Below are positions 57,231 through 64,000 of a stretch of DNA of 64,000 nucleotides, one piece after another. The notes under the pieces were generated by a model. It did no database searches. It worked only from the letters and a program-made list of their open reading frames with translations, and was not told where the DNA came from. The stretch is from Flavobacterium limnosediminis JC2902 (lineage in GTDB: Bacteria; Bacteroidota; Bacteroidia; Flavobacteriales; Flavobacteriaceae). Numbering within the stretch: the first letter of the stretch is position 1; the number at the start of each line of letters is the position of its first letter. The DNA is taken from NCBI RefSeq assembly GCF_000498535.1, contig NZ_AVGG01000017.1, positions 1-64,000 of the forward strand. The letters are read 5' to 3'. Position numbers and translations under genes: made by a program.

Positions 57231-59378
57231 TTAGGCTTTTTTCAACAGAATTTTTTCCTGATTGAATTGGTAGGCAGCATCCAGGAAGTCTACCATTTTA
57301 CCCCAGTTTTTGTTTGGCTGGAAATAATCTGTGTAGTACTTGACGGTTTTGATCGTTAATTTGTTTCCTTCCAATACAGCAGTACTTGTAAAGCCTCCCG
57401 TTTCGTTTTCTACAGTTTTATTTAGTTTTTCAATTCCAGTGGCGGTATAGCCTTCCGGGATTTCCAGAACAATCAGGTCTTCGAAAGAACGCGGGAAGGA
57501 GAAGTAAATATTGTTGGTTCTTGTTTTTTCTTTTTTAGTCACTTCAAACTGCGATCCGATTAACTTACCGATTTCAAAAATGTAATTCTCACCGGCCTTT
57601 TTAATCAGGTTGTTTTTGATGGTGAAATCTTCTTTGTATACAAACGGAGTTGTTTTTCCGAAGCGTCCTGTGTTTACAATTTCCAGTGAATGATCGTCGA
57701 TTTCAATTCCGTATTCTTTTCCGGTATCTGCTTTGAATTCTTCTTTTCTTTGGTCTTTTAGTTTATTGATAAGCGCTTCAAATTCTTTCGTGTACTGTGC
57801 TTTTTTCTTTTTGTTTTTCACTCGGTCCAAAAGCGAAACGGTTCCGTATTTGGCATAATCTTCATTGACATAGTCAAAGAAATACAACTTATCCGATTGT
57901 TCTTCATCCTTGTTATGACCGTTTAAAGACGTTTGCCTGTTTAGTTGCATCGCATTAAAATCGGTGTTGATTTTTACGGTGGTAAGCTGTTTTGAGGTGT
58001 TGTCATTATACGTAGATGAAGGAAGTTTTACGTTTTCAACATCAACAACTTTTTTTAGTTTTGTTACTTTTAAGGCGTAAGCATCTGTGTTTTCCAATTG
58101 TGCCGAAAACTTGTCCAAATCCGAGAACGGGGAGAAGTAATCGATGTAAATCGGGTTTTCGGTATTTACTCTCAACAAAGCCGTAGCGTTTTTTTGAATC
58201 AGCAAGTCCTTTATTGGTCCGTTGTGGCGGTTGGTCCCCACAATAATATCGTATTCGATTTTATTATCTTTTAAGAACTCCATAAAGTGATCGATGAAAG
58301 CAATGTCTGACCGGAAGAATATAGGGTTGTCACCGTACAAATCAAACGGATACATTATGTTGGCTTCTTTGGCTACAAAAGCTTCTACATATTTGGTGTA
58401 GTAACAGTGTCTTGTAAAATAATATACCGCCCTTACTTTTTCTTCAGTATTGGTAAATGTTTTGTTCTTCAAAAATTTCTCAATGTCGTACAAATCTCCA
58501 TATGGTTTGAACTTGCTTGTGTAATAGTTAAGAACATCCTCTTTTGAAACTGTTTTTTTAACGATATCTTCTTTTTCAGGAAGGAAAGCATCAGCCATTT
58601 TTTCGAATTTTCCTGAACGGGCAAAAAATACCTGAAATTTATAACAAGGCAACTCAACTAACGGGTAGAACCATGTTGGGAAATCGTTTTTTTCGATATC
58701 TGTAGCCACGATTTCGTACTTTCTTTCGCCGCGTTTATCTAACGAAATTTCTTTAAGTTCAGGACCACCATTGTAGCTGTTGAAGTTAACAAAGAAATCG
58801 TTTTCCGTCTGGAAAGTAAGTTTGTAATTCATAATCGGGTGGTTGCCTCCGAAAGTTCGCTCCACTTCGTCAAATCCGTAGTCATAGGTTGACTGAAAGG
58901 ATTCGGTCGTGTAGTCATAAATATCAATAATATCACCGATTTCCAGATTGGGAACAGCAATTTTTTTATTATTATCAACGGTTACAGCCTCTTTATCAAC
59001 ATCGATTTCAATTTCTTTTCCGTCCGGCTTCAGTACTTTGATTCCGATTACGGTTTTGATAGTTGTTCCGTATCTTGGCTCTGAATTTTTGGGAAAGGTG
59101 AATTCGGAAAACTCAGTTACTGCAGCCTGATCCTGAAGCTTTATTTTTCTTCTGATGGCTGATCGGTAGGTTACGCTTTTGCCGAATTTGTGAAAATCAT
59201 AATCTTCATATTTGCAGATTACTACTGCTGATTCGTTTTTCCATTTTTCAGGAATGGTGTTCACTTTTTTGTAAGCGTCATTATTGCCCCAAAAAAAATC
59301 CTTGATTTCTGTCTTATCCTGTGCAAAAGCAGTTACGGAAAATAACAATAGTGTCAGCTTCAGCATTTTTAATTTCAT
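57231..59378 (-). CDS. DUF3857 protein with degenerate transglutaminase-like domain
   Basis: 715 residues, signal peptide 1-19 (LLLFSVTAFAQ). The N-terminal DUF3857 beta domain (about 60-250: YEDYDFHKFGKSVTYRSAIRR) precedes a transglutaminase-like region (about 310-440). Where active members have GDCKG and a later His-Asp, this protein has EANIMYPFDLYGDNPIFF, so the catalytic cysteine seems lost and the domain probably binds rather than catalyses. Periplasmic or outer-membrane associated. Next to, and in the same direction as, an active-type paralogue. Function unknown. Confidence 0.83.
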   Translation of the reverse strand: MKLKMLKLTLLLFSVTAFAQDKTEIKDFFWGNNDAYKKVNTIPEKWKNESAVVICKYEDYDFHKFGKSVTYRSAIRRKIKLQDQAAVTEFSEFTFPKNSEPRYGTTIKTVIGIKVLKPDGKEIEIDVDKEAVTVDNNKKIAVPNLEIGDIIDIYDYTTESFQSTYDYGFDEVERTFGGNHPIMNYKLTFQTENDFFVNFNSYNGGPELKEISLDKRGERKYEIVATDIEKNDFPTWFYPLVELPCYKFQVFFARSGKFEKMADAFLPEKEDIVKKTVSKEDVLNYYTSKFKPYGDLYDIEKFLKNKTFTNTEEKVRAVYYFTRHCYYTKYVEAFVAKEANIMYPFDLYGDNPIFFRSDIAFIDHFMEFLKDNKIEYDIIVGTNRHNGPIKDLLIQKNATALLRVNTENPIYIDYFSPFSDLDKFSAQLENTDAYALKVTKLKKVVDVENVKLPSSTYNDNTSKQLTTVKINTDFNAMQLNRQTSLNGHNKDEEQSDKLYFFDYVNEDYAKYGTVSLLDRVKNKKKKAQYTKEFEALINKLKDQRKEEFKADTGKEYGIEIDDHSLEIVNTGRFGKTTPFVYKEDFTIKNNLIKKAGENYIFEIGKLIGSQFEVTKKEKTRTNNIYFSFPRSFEDLIVLEIPEGYTATGIEKLNKTVENETGGFTSTAVLEGNKLTIKTVKYYTDYFQPNKNWGKMVDFLDAAYQFNQEKILLKKA

Positions 59379-59478
59379 ATATGTATAATTTATTTTTTAG
59401 TGGTCATATATGTTATCGCCTTATGTTTAATTGATGTTTACTCGCGCAAACTTTTTGTTAATGGCGATTTCATAGTGA

Positions 59479-61401
59479 TTATGATTTTGTTAATGTAATT
59501 TGTTCGTTGTAGATTTTGTTCATTTTTTCGATAAAGGTGTTCCATTCTGTGAAATCAGAAGCTTTAACCAATCCTTTTTTAAATTCGAATTTCTTCTTGT
59601 ACAGAATTTCATTGCCAACCTGCTCATAGCTTATAGTGATGTTGTAATCCGGTTTTTGGATGGATACAGATTCCGGTAATTTGGTGACTTTATAGCCAGC
59701 CGGAATTTCAAGTGTAAACAGAGCTTCGTAATTTTCTTTGTGCGGGAACTCAAAATCGTTTTTACGTTCTTTGAAAACTAAATGGTTGAAATCTTTTTTG
59801 AAATCCAGATCGATGTAAATGTCATTGTCAAAGCGGGAAACTTTATTGTTTATTTTTATATCATATTCCAATGACAGTTTTTTGTCCCTGTTGGCTAAAT
59901 CAGAGGTTGTAACGGATGAAATATTTAGATTTTTGTCATTGTCTGTCAAATAATTCTGAAGCGCCTCTTCTTTGTTGTTGTTTTTTATATTGTTGTAGCT
60001 GTACAAAAACGTAGCTCTGCTTTCTCCCATGAAAGAATTTGCCGTTTTACCTGTTATCAGATCATTTTCGATGTGTAGTTTTGCAGTGAAAGTTTCAGTG
60101 TTGGCAAGTGCATCCGATGTTGGAATTTTTTCTACGATGAAATTGTCTCCGTCTTCAATTAAGACTTCTTTGCCCTGAATGCGTTCAGCATATTCACCAA
60201 AGGAGTTGTACTTCTCGGTACCGTCAAGGAAATATTTTTTTCCGTTATGAAAAAGGGTGCAAATCATATGATTGTCTACGGAAAGTGACGGAGTTGTGTA
60301 ATCATAAGCAATTCTCTTGGTTCCGATCCATGTTAATCGGGCGTCAAATCCTGCTTCTTTCAGCATTTGTTTTGTTAGGTTGGCCATCCCTTTGCAATCA
60401 CCATAACGCTTTTGAAAAACGTTTTGTGATTCATCGGGTTTGAAGCCTGCAATTCCGTCTTCAAAGGCGATGTAGCGTATATTATCCTGAACCCAATAAT
60501 AGATATTTTTAATTTTTTCTTCGTCCGTTTTTGCTTTTTCTGTCAGTTCTTTTACTTTGTCTTTCAGTAATGCCGGATTTTCTTTCATCATGTTTACCAG
60601 CGATTTGTACCATTTGTACAAATCGGCTGTAGTATTGAAAAGAGTTGTTTTTTTATCGTTTTTTGTATACGATTTTGCAATAAGCAATACGTGCGGATAA
60701 ATATAACTCGGTCCGGGTGATAGTTTTTCATTTACGCGTGGCGCTACATTTTCTACTGTGTAAGTGTATACTGTATTATTGGATTTTGGATCCGTTTTTA
60801 TGTCTTTTTTGATTTCAAAACCGTTAAAGTTGAATTCCTTGATTTCCAATTCCAGCCAGTTTGGGATAGTGATTTTGATTTCTTTCTTTATGATAGGATA
60901 GTCATCGTTAAAATAGATGGAGGTGAAATATTTTACGTCTTTGTATTTTTTGTTGAGTTCATAATTATATGAGTACCCCTGAACCGGAAAATCGATATTC
61001 ATGTATTTTACCCGGGCATCGTTATAAAATAAATCGTCACTTTTGTAAAATTCATCCTTAATCATGAAGGGGGCTTTTTTATCATTTCTGAATTTCATTT
61101 GAAAAGTTTCTATTTCGCTCTCGCTGTCATAGAATTCAAATTTCTGAATATCGGAACGATGAGTGATATTCATTAAATTTTCTCTGATATTTTGATTTAC
61201 GGTGACTTTCTCTTGCTTAGCATTAAGGTCAAATGTGATGTTTTCACTGCTGGATAAAAGTGCGACATCCGATTTACTGTGTTTTTCACGGATTTTCTTA
61301 GCTAAAGCAATATCGTCTATTGTCGGGTCTATGTTTTTTTGTGAAAACGAATACTGAAACATAAAAAAGGACAGTAAAATAAAGGGTAGTTTTCTTGTCA
61401 T
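59479..61401 (-). CDS. DUF3857 protein with intact transglutaminase-like core
   Basis: 640 residues from ATG 61401 (MTRKLPFILLSFFMFQYSFSQ, a signal peptide); an ATG-like start 99 bases upstream would give an odd extension. DUF3857 region near residues 60-280, then a transglutaminase core with the catalytic Cys in KRYGDCKGMANL (about 341-352) and a His in SVDNHMIC (about 387-392), with an Asp about 20 residues later (FLDGTEKY). A papain-like amidase or transamidase on envelope substrates is plausible. Exported. Follows YceI downstream of a terminator; the paralogue lies 100 bases further on. Confidence 0.87.
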   Translation of the reverse strand: MTRKLPFILLSFFMFQYSFSQKNIDPTIDDIALAKKIREKHSKSDVALLSSSENITFDLNAKQEKVTVNQNIRENLMNITHRSDIQKFEFYDSESEIETFQMKFRNDKKAPFMIKDEFYKSDDLFYNDARVKYMNIDFPVQGYSYNYELNKKYKDVKYFTSIYFNDDYPIIKKEIKITIPNWLELEIKEFNFNGFEIKKDIKTDPKSNNTVYTYTVENVAPRVNEKLSPGPSYIYPHVLLIAKSYTKNDKKTTLFNTTADLYKWYKSLVNMMKENPALLKDKVKELTEKAKTDEEKIKNIYYWVQDNIRYIAFEDGIAGFKPDESQNVFQKRYGDCKGMANLTKQMLKEAGFDARLTWIGTKRIAYDYTTPSLSVDNHMICTLFHNGKKYFLDGTEKYNSFGEYAERIQGKEVLIEDGDNFIVEKIPTSDALANTETFTAKLHIENDLITGKTANSFMGESRATFLYSYNNIKNNNKEEALQNYLTDNDKNLNISSVTTSDLANRDKKLSLEYDIKINNKVSRFDNDIYIDLDFKKDFNHLVFKERKNDFEFPHKENYEALFTLEIPAGYKVTKLPESVSIQKPDYNITISYEQVGNEILYKKKFEFKKGLVKASDFTEWNTFIEKMNKIYNEQITLTKS

Positions 61402-61447
61402 ATGAAGATTGTTTGGAATGCGAATATAGTTAATAATTACAAAAAAA

Positions 61448-61477
61448 AACGCCTTCAGGTGTTTACCAAAAGGCGTT
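61448..61477 (-). terminator. Terminator of the YceI gene
   Basis: aacgcctt (61448-61455) and aaggcgtt (61470-61477) around a 14-base loop; on the minus strand it continues into T9. Lies 27 bases after the YceI stop codon. Confidence 0.85.
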
Positions 61478-61503
61478 GTAATATAATAACTAACTAACAC
61501 AAT

Positions 61504-62046
61504 TTATTTAAGAGTGCAATCAAGGCTTATGTTTACCTGCTTGGAAACCTTGTTGCTTACCATTTTAGGAATTTCAATATCGAAATCATCTGAATTTACA
61601 GTAAAATATGAAGTTAAATGAATACCGTCTTCTGTTTTTCTGATCTTAGCCGGAACTGTGATTTTCTTAGATTTTCCATGCAATTCCAGCGTTCCTTTAA
61701 TGGTGAATTCTTTTTCGTTTTCAGACAGTTTGGCCACGTCAAAGTCGACAACGTTGCCCTTAAAAGTTGCTTTAGGGTATTTGTCGCTTTCTATATAGTT
61801 TTCGTTGAAATGCTCTTCCATTAAGGCGACCTTAAAACGAAATCCTTTTATCAGAGCTAATGCTGCGATATCGCCGTTTCCAGTGTTTAGGACAACTGTT
61901 GTTGTTTTGTTCTCTGCTTTTACTTCTTCAAAGGAAGGTACGGAGGCTTCAAATCGTACTTCTCCTGTTTTTGTCATCTTTTTAGATTGGGCGAGCCCTA
62001 AGAAAGACAGTGAGAGAAGGGTTGCTATGAATAATTTTGTTTTCAT
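61504..62046 (-). CDS. YceI family periplasmic protein
   Basis: 180 residues, signal peptide 1-19 (LLSLSFLGLAQ). The lipocalin-like YceI barrel is visible as KTGEVRFEASVPSFEEVKAE, then YPKATFKGNVVDFD and GTLELHGKSKKITVPAKI. It binds isoprenoid-type hydrophobic molecules in characterised relatives; ligand here unknown. Periplasmic. Second gene of a pair with a cytochrome c lipoprotein 9 bases upstream, so a redox-linked lipid or quinone role is suggested. Confidence 0.92.
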   Translation of the reverse strand: MKTKLFIATLLSLSFLGLAQSKKMTKTGEVRFEASVPSFEEVKAENKTTTVVLNTGNGDIAALALIKGFRFKVALMEEHFNENYIESDKYPKATFKGNVVDFDVAKLSENEKEFTIKGTLELHGKSKKITVPAKIRKTEDGIHLTSYFTVNSDDFDIEIPKMVSNKVSKQVNISLDCTLK

Positions 62047-62055
62047 GGTTTTTGT

Positions 62056-62412
62056 TTATTCAGGGAAATCGGCTTCTTCCCAGGCTATTATCTGGTTAAT
62101 TTGTGACTGTGGTAATCGTTGTCCTCCTCGTGGCATTAAAAAAGCCGCGTCAAAACTTGAAATCCGATCGATCAAACCTCGATTTATAATTGCTTCTTTC
62201 AAGTCGTCGTAAGTTTCCAGTGACATTGGTGCCCCGGCTTGGGGAGGCTGCGAATGACACATGATGCAATTTTGTGTGATTATTGGTTTTATTGTTCTGT
62301 TGTAAGTGATGTTGTCAGGACTGTTGTCGGTCAAATCTGATTCGGAATCATTTGTACAGCTTAAAACAGCTACGGCAGTCAGGCCTAAAATAATTTTTTC
62401 TGATAAATTCAT
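62056..62412 (-). CDS. Cytochrome c-type lipoprotein
   Basis: 118 residues. Lipobox AVLSC with the acylated C19, then a single haem-binding motif CIMCH (49-53) and the probable sixth ligand M93 in FLMPRGG. Low-potential small cytochrome anchored to the membrane facing the periplasm. Together with YceI and the nearby DOMON-like protein it indicates an envelope electron-transfer cluster. Start is the only ATG with a lipobox. Confidence 0.9.
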   Translation of the reverse strand: MNLSEKIILGLTAVAVLSCTNDSESDLTDNSPDNITYNRTIKPIITQNCIMCHSQPPQAGAPMSLETYDDLKEAIINRGLIDRISSFDAAFLMPRGGQRLPQSQINQIIAWEEADFPE

Positions 62413-62449
62413 TTTAAATTATTAAATAATTCTAAAGTTATGATTTTTA

Positions 62450-62482
62450 TTGTTAATATGAAAAAATAATTTGTTAATTTTG
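62450..62482 (+). promoter_or_regulatory. Promoter of the OB-fold - ankyrin - DOMON operon
   Basis: TTG (62450-62452), 22-base spacer, TAATTTTG (62475-62482), 20 bases before the ATG at 62503. The spacer is on the long side of the consensus. Confidence 0.55.
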
Positions 62483-62502
62483 TAAGAAATAATTATCTAA
62501 TC

Positions 62503-62898
62503 ATGAAAAGAAATAAAATTATTGCGATTCTGATACTGGTACTAATTGCGGGTTATTTAATTTATTCATACATATATCAGTCCCATCGCGATATTGCCTC
62601 CGAAGAGGGGAGTTTTACCGTTACGGCTGATCAAATTCACAACGAATTCAAAACAGACGAAAAGAAAGCAAATGAGAAATATCTTGACAAGACCATTGCT
62701 GTAACCGGTACGGTTTCCAGTTTTGATGTGGCGGAAAATACCATAGTTCTCGATGAGAAAATGTTTGCTGTTTTTAAAGATAAACTGCCTGCCGACCTTA
62801 AAGTACTTTCCAAAATAAAAATAAAAGGTCGTTTTATGGGGTATGACGATCTGCTTGAAGAATTGAAAATGGATCAATGTGTATTTGAATCGGAATAA
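62503..62898 (+). CDS. Membrane-anchored OB-fold protein
   Basis: 131 residues. One N-terminal helix (IIAILILVLIAGYLIYSYIY) anchors a periplasmic OB-fold of the tRNA_anti-like type: FKTDEKKANEKYLDKTIAVTG followed by a beta-rich AENTIVLDEKMFAVF and KIKGRFMGYDDLL. These stand-alone OB proteins are common in Bacteroidota, with unknown ligands. First gene of a three-gene transcript: the next start follows its stop after one base. Confidence 0.83.
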   Translation: MKRNKIIAILILVLIAGYLIYSYIYQSHRDIASEEGSFTVTADQIHNEFKTDEKKANEKYLDKTIAVTGTVSSFDVAENTIVLDEKMFAVFKDKLPADLKVLSKIKIKGRFMGYDDLLEELKMDQCVFESE

Positions 62899-62899
62899 T

Positions 62900-63418
62900 A
62901 TGAAAAAAGTAATTGCGGCTTGTTTGCTTTCTCTTTTTTGTCAAATCGGTTTTTCGCAAGCCGATGTTTTTGACATCGCCAGAAAAGGGACGGTTTCGGA
63001 AATGAAAAGTGTAATCGGTGAAAACCCTGCCCTGATAAATTCGGTCAACAAAGAAGGCTATAGTTTGTTGGTGCTGGCGACCTACAGAGGAAACAACGAG
63101 GTAGCAAGGTACTTAATTGAAAATGGGGCAGAGATAAACGGGACAAGTAATTACGGTTCACCTCTTATGGCTGCTGTTGTTAAAGGAAATTTGGAAATAG
63201 CGAAATTGCTTTTGGAGCATAAAGCCGATACAAGTGTTGCGGATCAAAGCGGGAATACGGCATTGATTTATGCTGTGATTTTTAAAAAATATGATATAGT
63301 CGATTTGTTAGTGAAAGCTAAAGCAGATATTGACATAAAGGATATTCGCGGAAAATCGGCGATGGACTATGCAGTAATGACCAACGATGAAAAATTAGTA
63401 CAACTATTAAAAAAATGA
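62900..63418 (+). CDS. Secreted ankyrin-repeat protein
   Basis: 172 residues from ATG 62900 (MKKVIAACLLSLFCQIGFSQ, a signal peptide); an in-frame start inside the preceding gene would remove the signal. Four ankyrin repeats, e.g. EGYSLLVLATYRGNNEVARYLIENGAEI, GNLEIAKLLLEHKADTSVAD and GNTALIYAVIFKKYDIVDLLVKAKADI. Periplasmic protein-protein interaction module; exported ankyrins often accompany periplasmic catalases or cytochromes. It starts one base after the OB-fold stop. Confidence 0.88.
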   Translation: MKKVIAACLLSLFCQIGFSQADVFDIARKGTVSEMKSVIGENPALINSVNKEGYSLLVLATYRGNNEVARYLIENGAEINGTSNYGSPLMAAVVKGNLEIAKLLLEHKADTSVADQSGNTALIYAVIFKKYDIVDLLVKAKADIDIKDIRGKSAMDYAVMTNDEKLVQLLKK

Positions 63419-63422
63419 AGCT

Positions 63423-64000
63423 ATGAAAAAAATTACATTTACAATTTTGGGGCTTTTGTTTACGGCCGGTGGATTATTGGCTCAAACGTATTCTACCGGT
63501 ACTGTTCCTTTTTTTGGAGGAGGTCCAACGTTGGCCTATTCGGGTAAAGTGGACGTTACTGCCACAACAGTAACTGTTACGCTTATTGGTCCTTCTACAA
63601 GATGGTTTGGGATTGCTTTTAATGTCGCAGCACCGAATCAGATGGATAATATTGGAAGTGATGTGCTTATTTTTGACGGAACCAATATGACCGACAGAAG
63701 TTTTAACGGTCAAGGAATTGTACCGCCTCTAGATACTCAAAATTGGACGGTTACCTCTAATACCATAAGTTCCGGGGTCAGAACCGTCGTAGCTACAAGA
63801 AATAGGGTAGCAACTGAGGGGACAGATTACACCTTCCCGTTAGGTGCTCAGCCTTTGAATCTGACATTTGCAAGAGGGGTGTCTTTAACAGTTGCCTACC
63901 ATGAATCGGGAAATTGCGGAAGTACCGTATCTAATCTTGCCACGGATAGTTTCGACATTATGAGTTCCAAAATTTATCCGAATCCCGCCAATGATTTTGT
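63423..64000 (+). CDS. DOMON-like T9SS-secreted protein (3' end outside window)
   Basis: At least 192 residues, starting four bases after the ankyrin stop. Signal peptide MKKITFTILGLLFTAGGLLAQ. The mature part (RWFGIAFNVAAP, SDVLIFDGTN, WTVTSNT, ARGVSLTVAYHESGNCG) resembles DOMON/cellobiose-dehydrogenase cytochrome-like sandwiches that bind haem or sugar. The last visible residues SSKIYPNPANDFV are the start of a T9SS type A sorting domain. So it is surface-exported. The stop codon lies outside the window. Confidence 0.8.
   Translation, partial: MKKITFTILGLLFTAGGLLAQTYSTGTVPFFGGGPTLAYSGKVDVTATTVTVTLIGPSTRWFGIAFNVAAPNQMDNIGSDVLIFDGTNMTDRSFNGQGIVPPLDTQNWTVTSNTISSGVRTVVATRNRVATEGTDYTFPLGAQPLNLTFARGVSLTVAYHESGNCGSTVSNLATDSFDIMSSKIYPNPANDF

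Overview
The window is a piece of a Bacteroidota chromosome, almost certainly a Flavobacteriaceae (Flavobacterium-like) bacterium. Several things point there: AT-rich intergenic DNA; promoters of the TTG / 17-23 bp / TAnnTTTG type; type IX secretion system (T9SS) C-terminal sorting domains; a plug-type TonB-dependent receptor with an N-terminal carboxypeptidase-regulatory domain; a 6S RNA of the flavobacterial type; and a string of family-specific unknowns (DUF4290, DUF4199, DUF5686, DUF3857, DUF493). Most of it is core chromosome. I see no prophage, integrative element, insertion sequence or CRISPR array.

Layout. 1-11.6 kb is a cell-surface region: the start of a secreted protein, two tandem-duplicated giant T9SS-exported proteins (1650 and 1671 aa) with calcium-binding thrombospondin type 3 repeats and LamG domains, and an orphan sorting-domain remnant. 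11.7-21.8 kb is housekeeping: tRNA-Met, a START-like protein, a class IV aminotransferase, YqgE, HU, recQ-fmt (overlapping), a P-loop kinase-like ATPase, DUF493, DUF4290, murA and a TauE permease. 22-30.3 kb holds a DUF5686 outer-membrane protein, aroQ, two small beta-barrels, xerD, and the cell-division/RNA cluster zapB-like - zapA - 6S RNA - rny. 30.4-41.9 kb holds an M23 peptidase overlapping a TonB-dependent receptor, a lipoprotein, DUF2971, pgm-ABC exporter (overlapping), a broken ORF6N gene, a GT2 glycosyltransferase and DUF4199. 42-55.2 kb holds rpmE2, a GlmU-like protein, aspA, mtaB, small proteins, an esterase-like hydrolase, a lytic transglycosylase, a thioredoxin-like protein, rpmH and carB. 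55.3-64 kb holds DUF4239 opposite a Kir-type potassium channel, two DUF3857/transglutaminase-like proteins, YceI + cytochrome c, and an OB-fold - ankyrin - DOMON-like operon cut by the window end.

How it fits together. Envelope biology dominates: peptidoglycan synthesis and remodelling (murA, M23, lytic transglycosylase), outer-membrane transport (TonB receptor, DUF5686, beta-barrels) and T9SS cargo. Around these are translation genes (fmt, rpmE2, rpmH, tRNA-Met, mtaB) and division/RNA turnover (zapA, 6S RNA, rny). Between genes lie many strong hairpin terminators and at least three families of repeated intergenic hairpins.

Most worth a second look: an ORF6N gene interrupted by one in-frame amber codon that sits inside a palindrome, with related palindromes in its upstream region; the 6S RNA between zapA and rny; MurA carrying Asp in place of the fosfomycin-target Cys; CarB without the C-terminal allosteric domain; the tandem T9SS duplication; and a candidate structured leader before rpmE2. 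Domain names rest on my reading of the sequences; no database search was possible.
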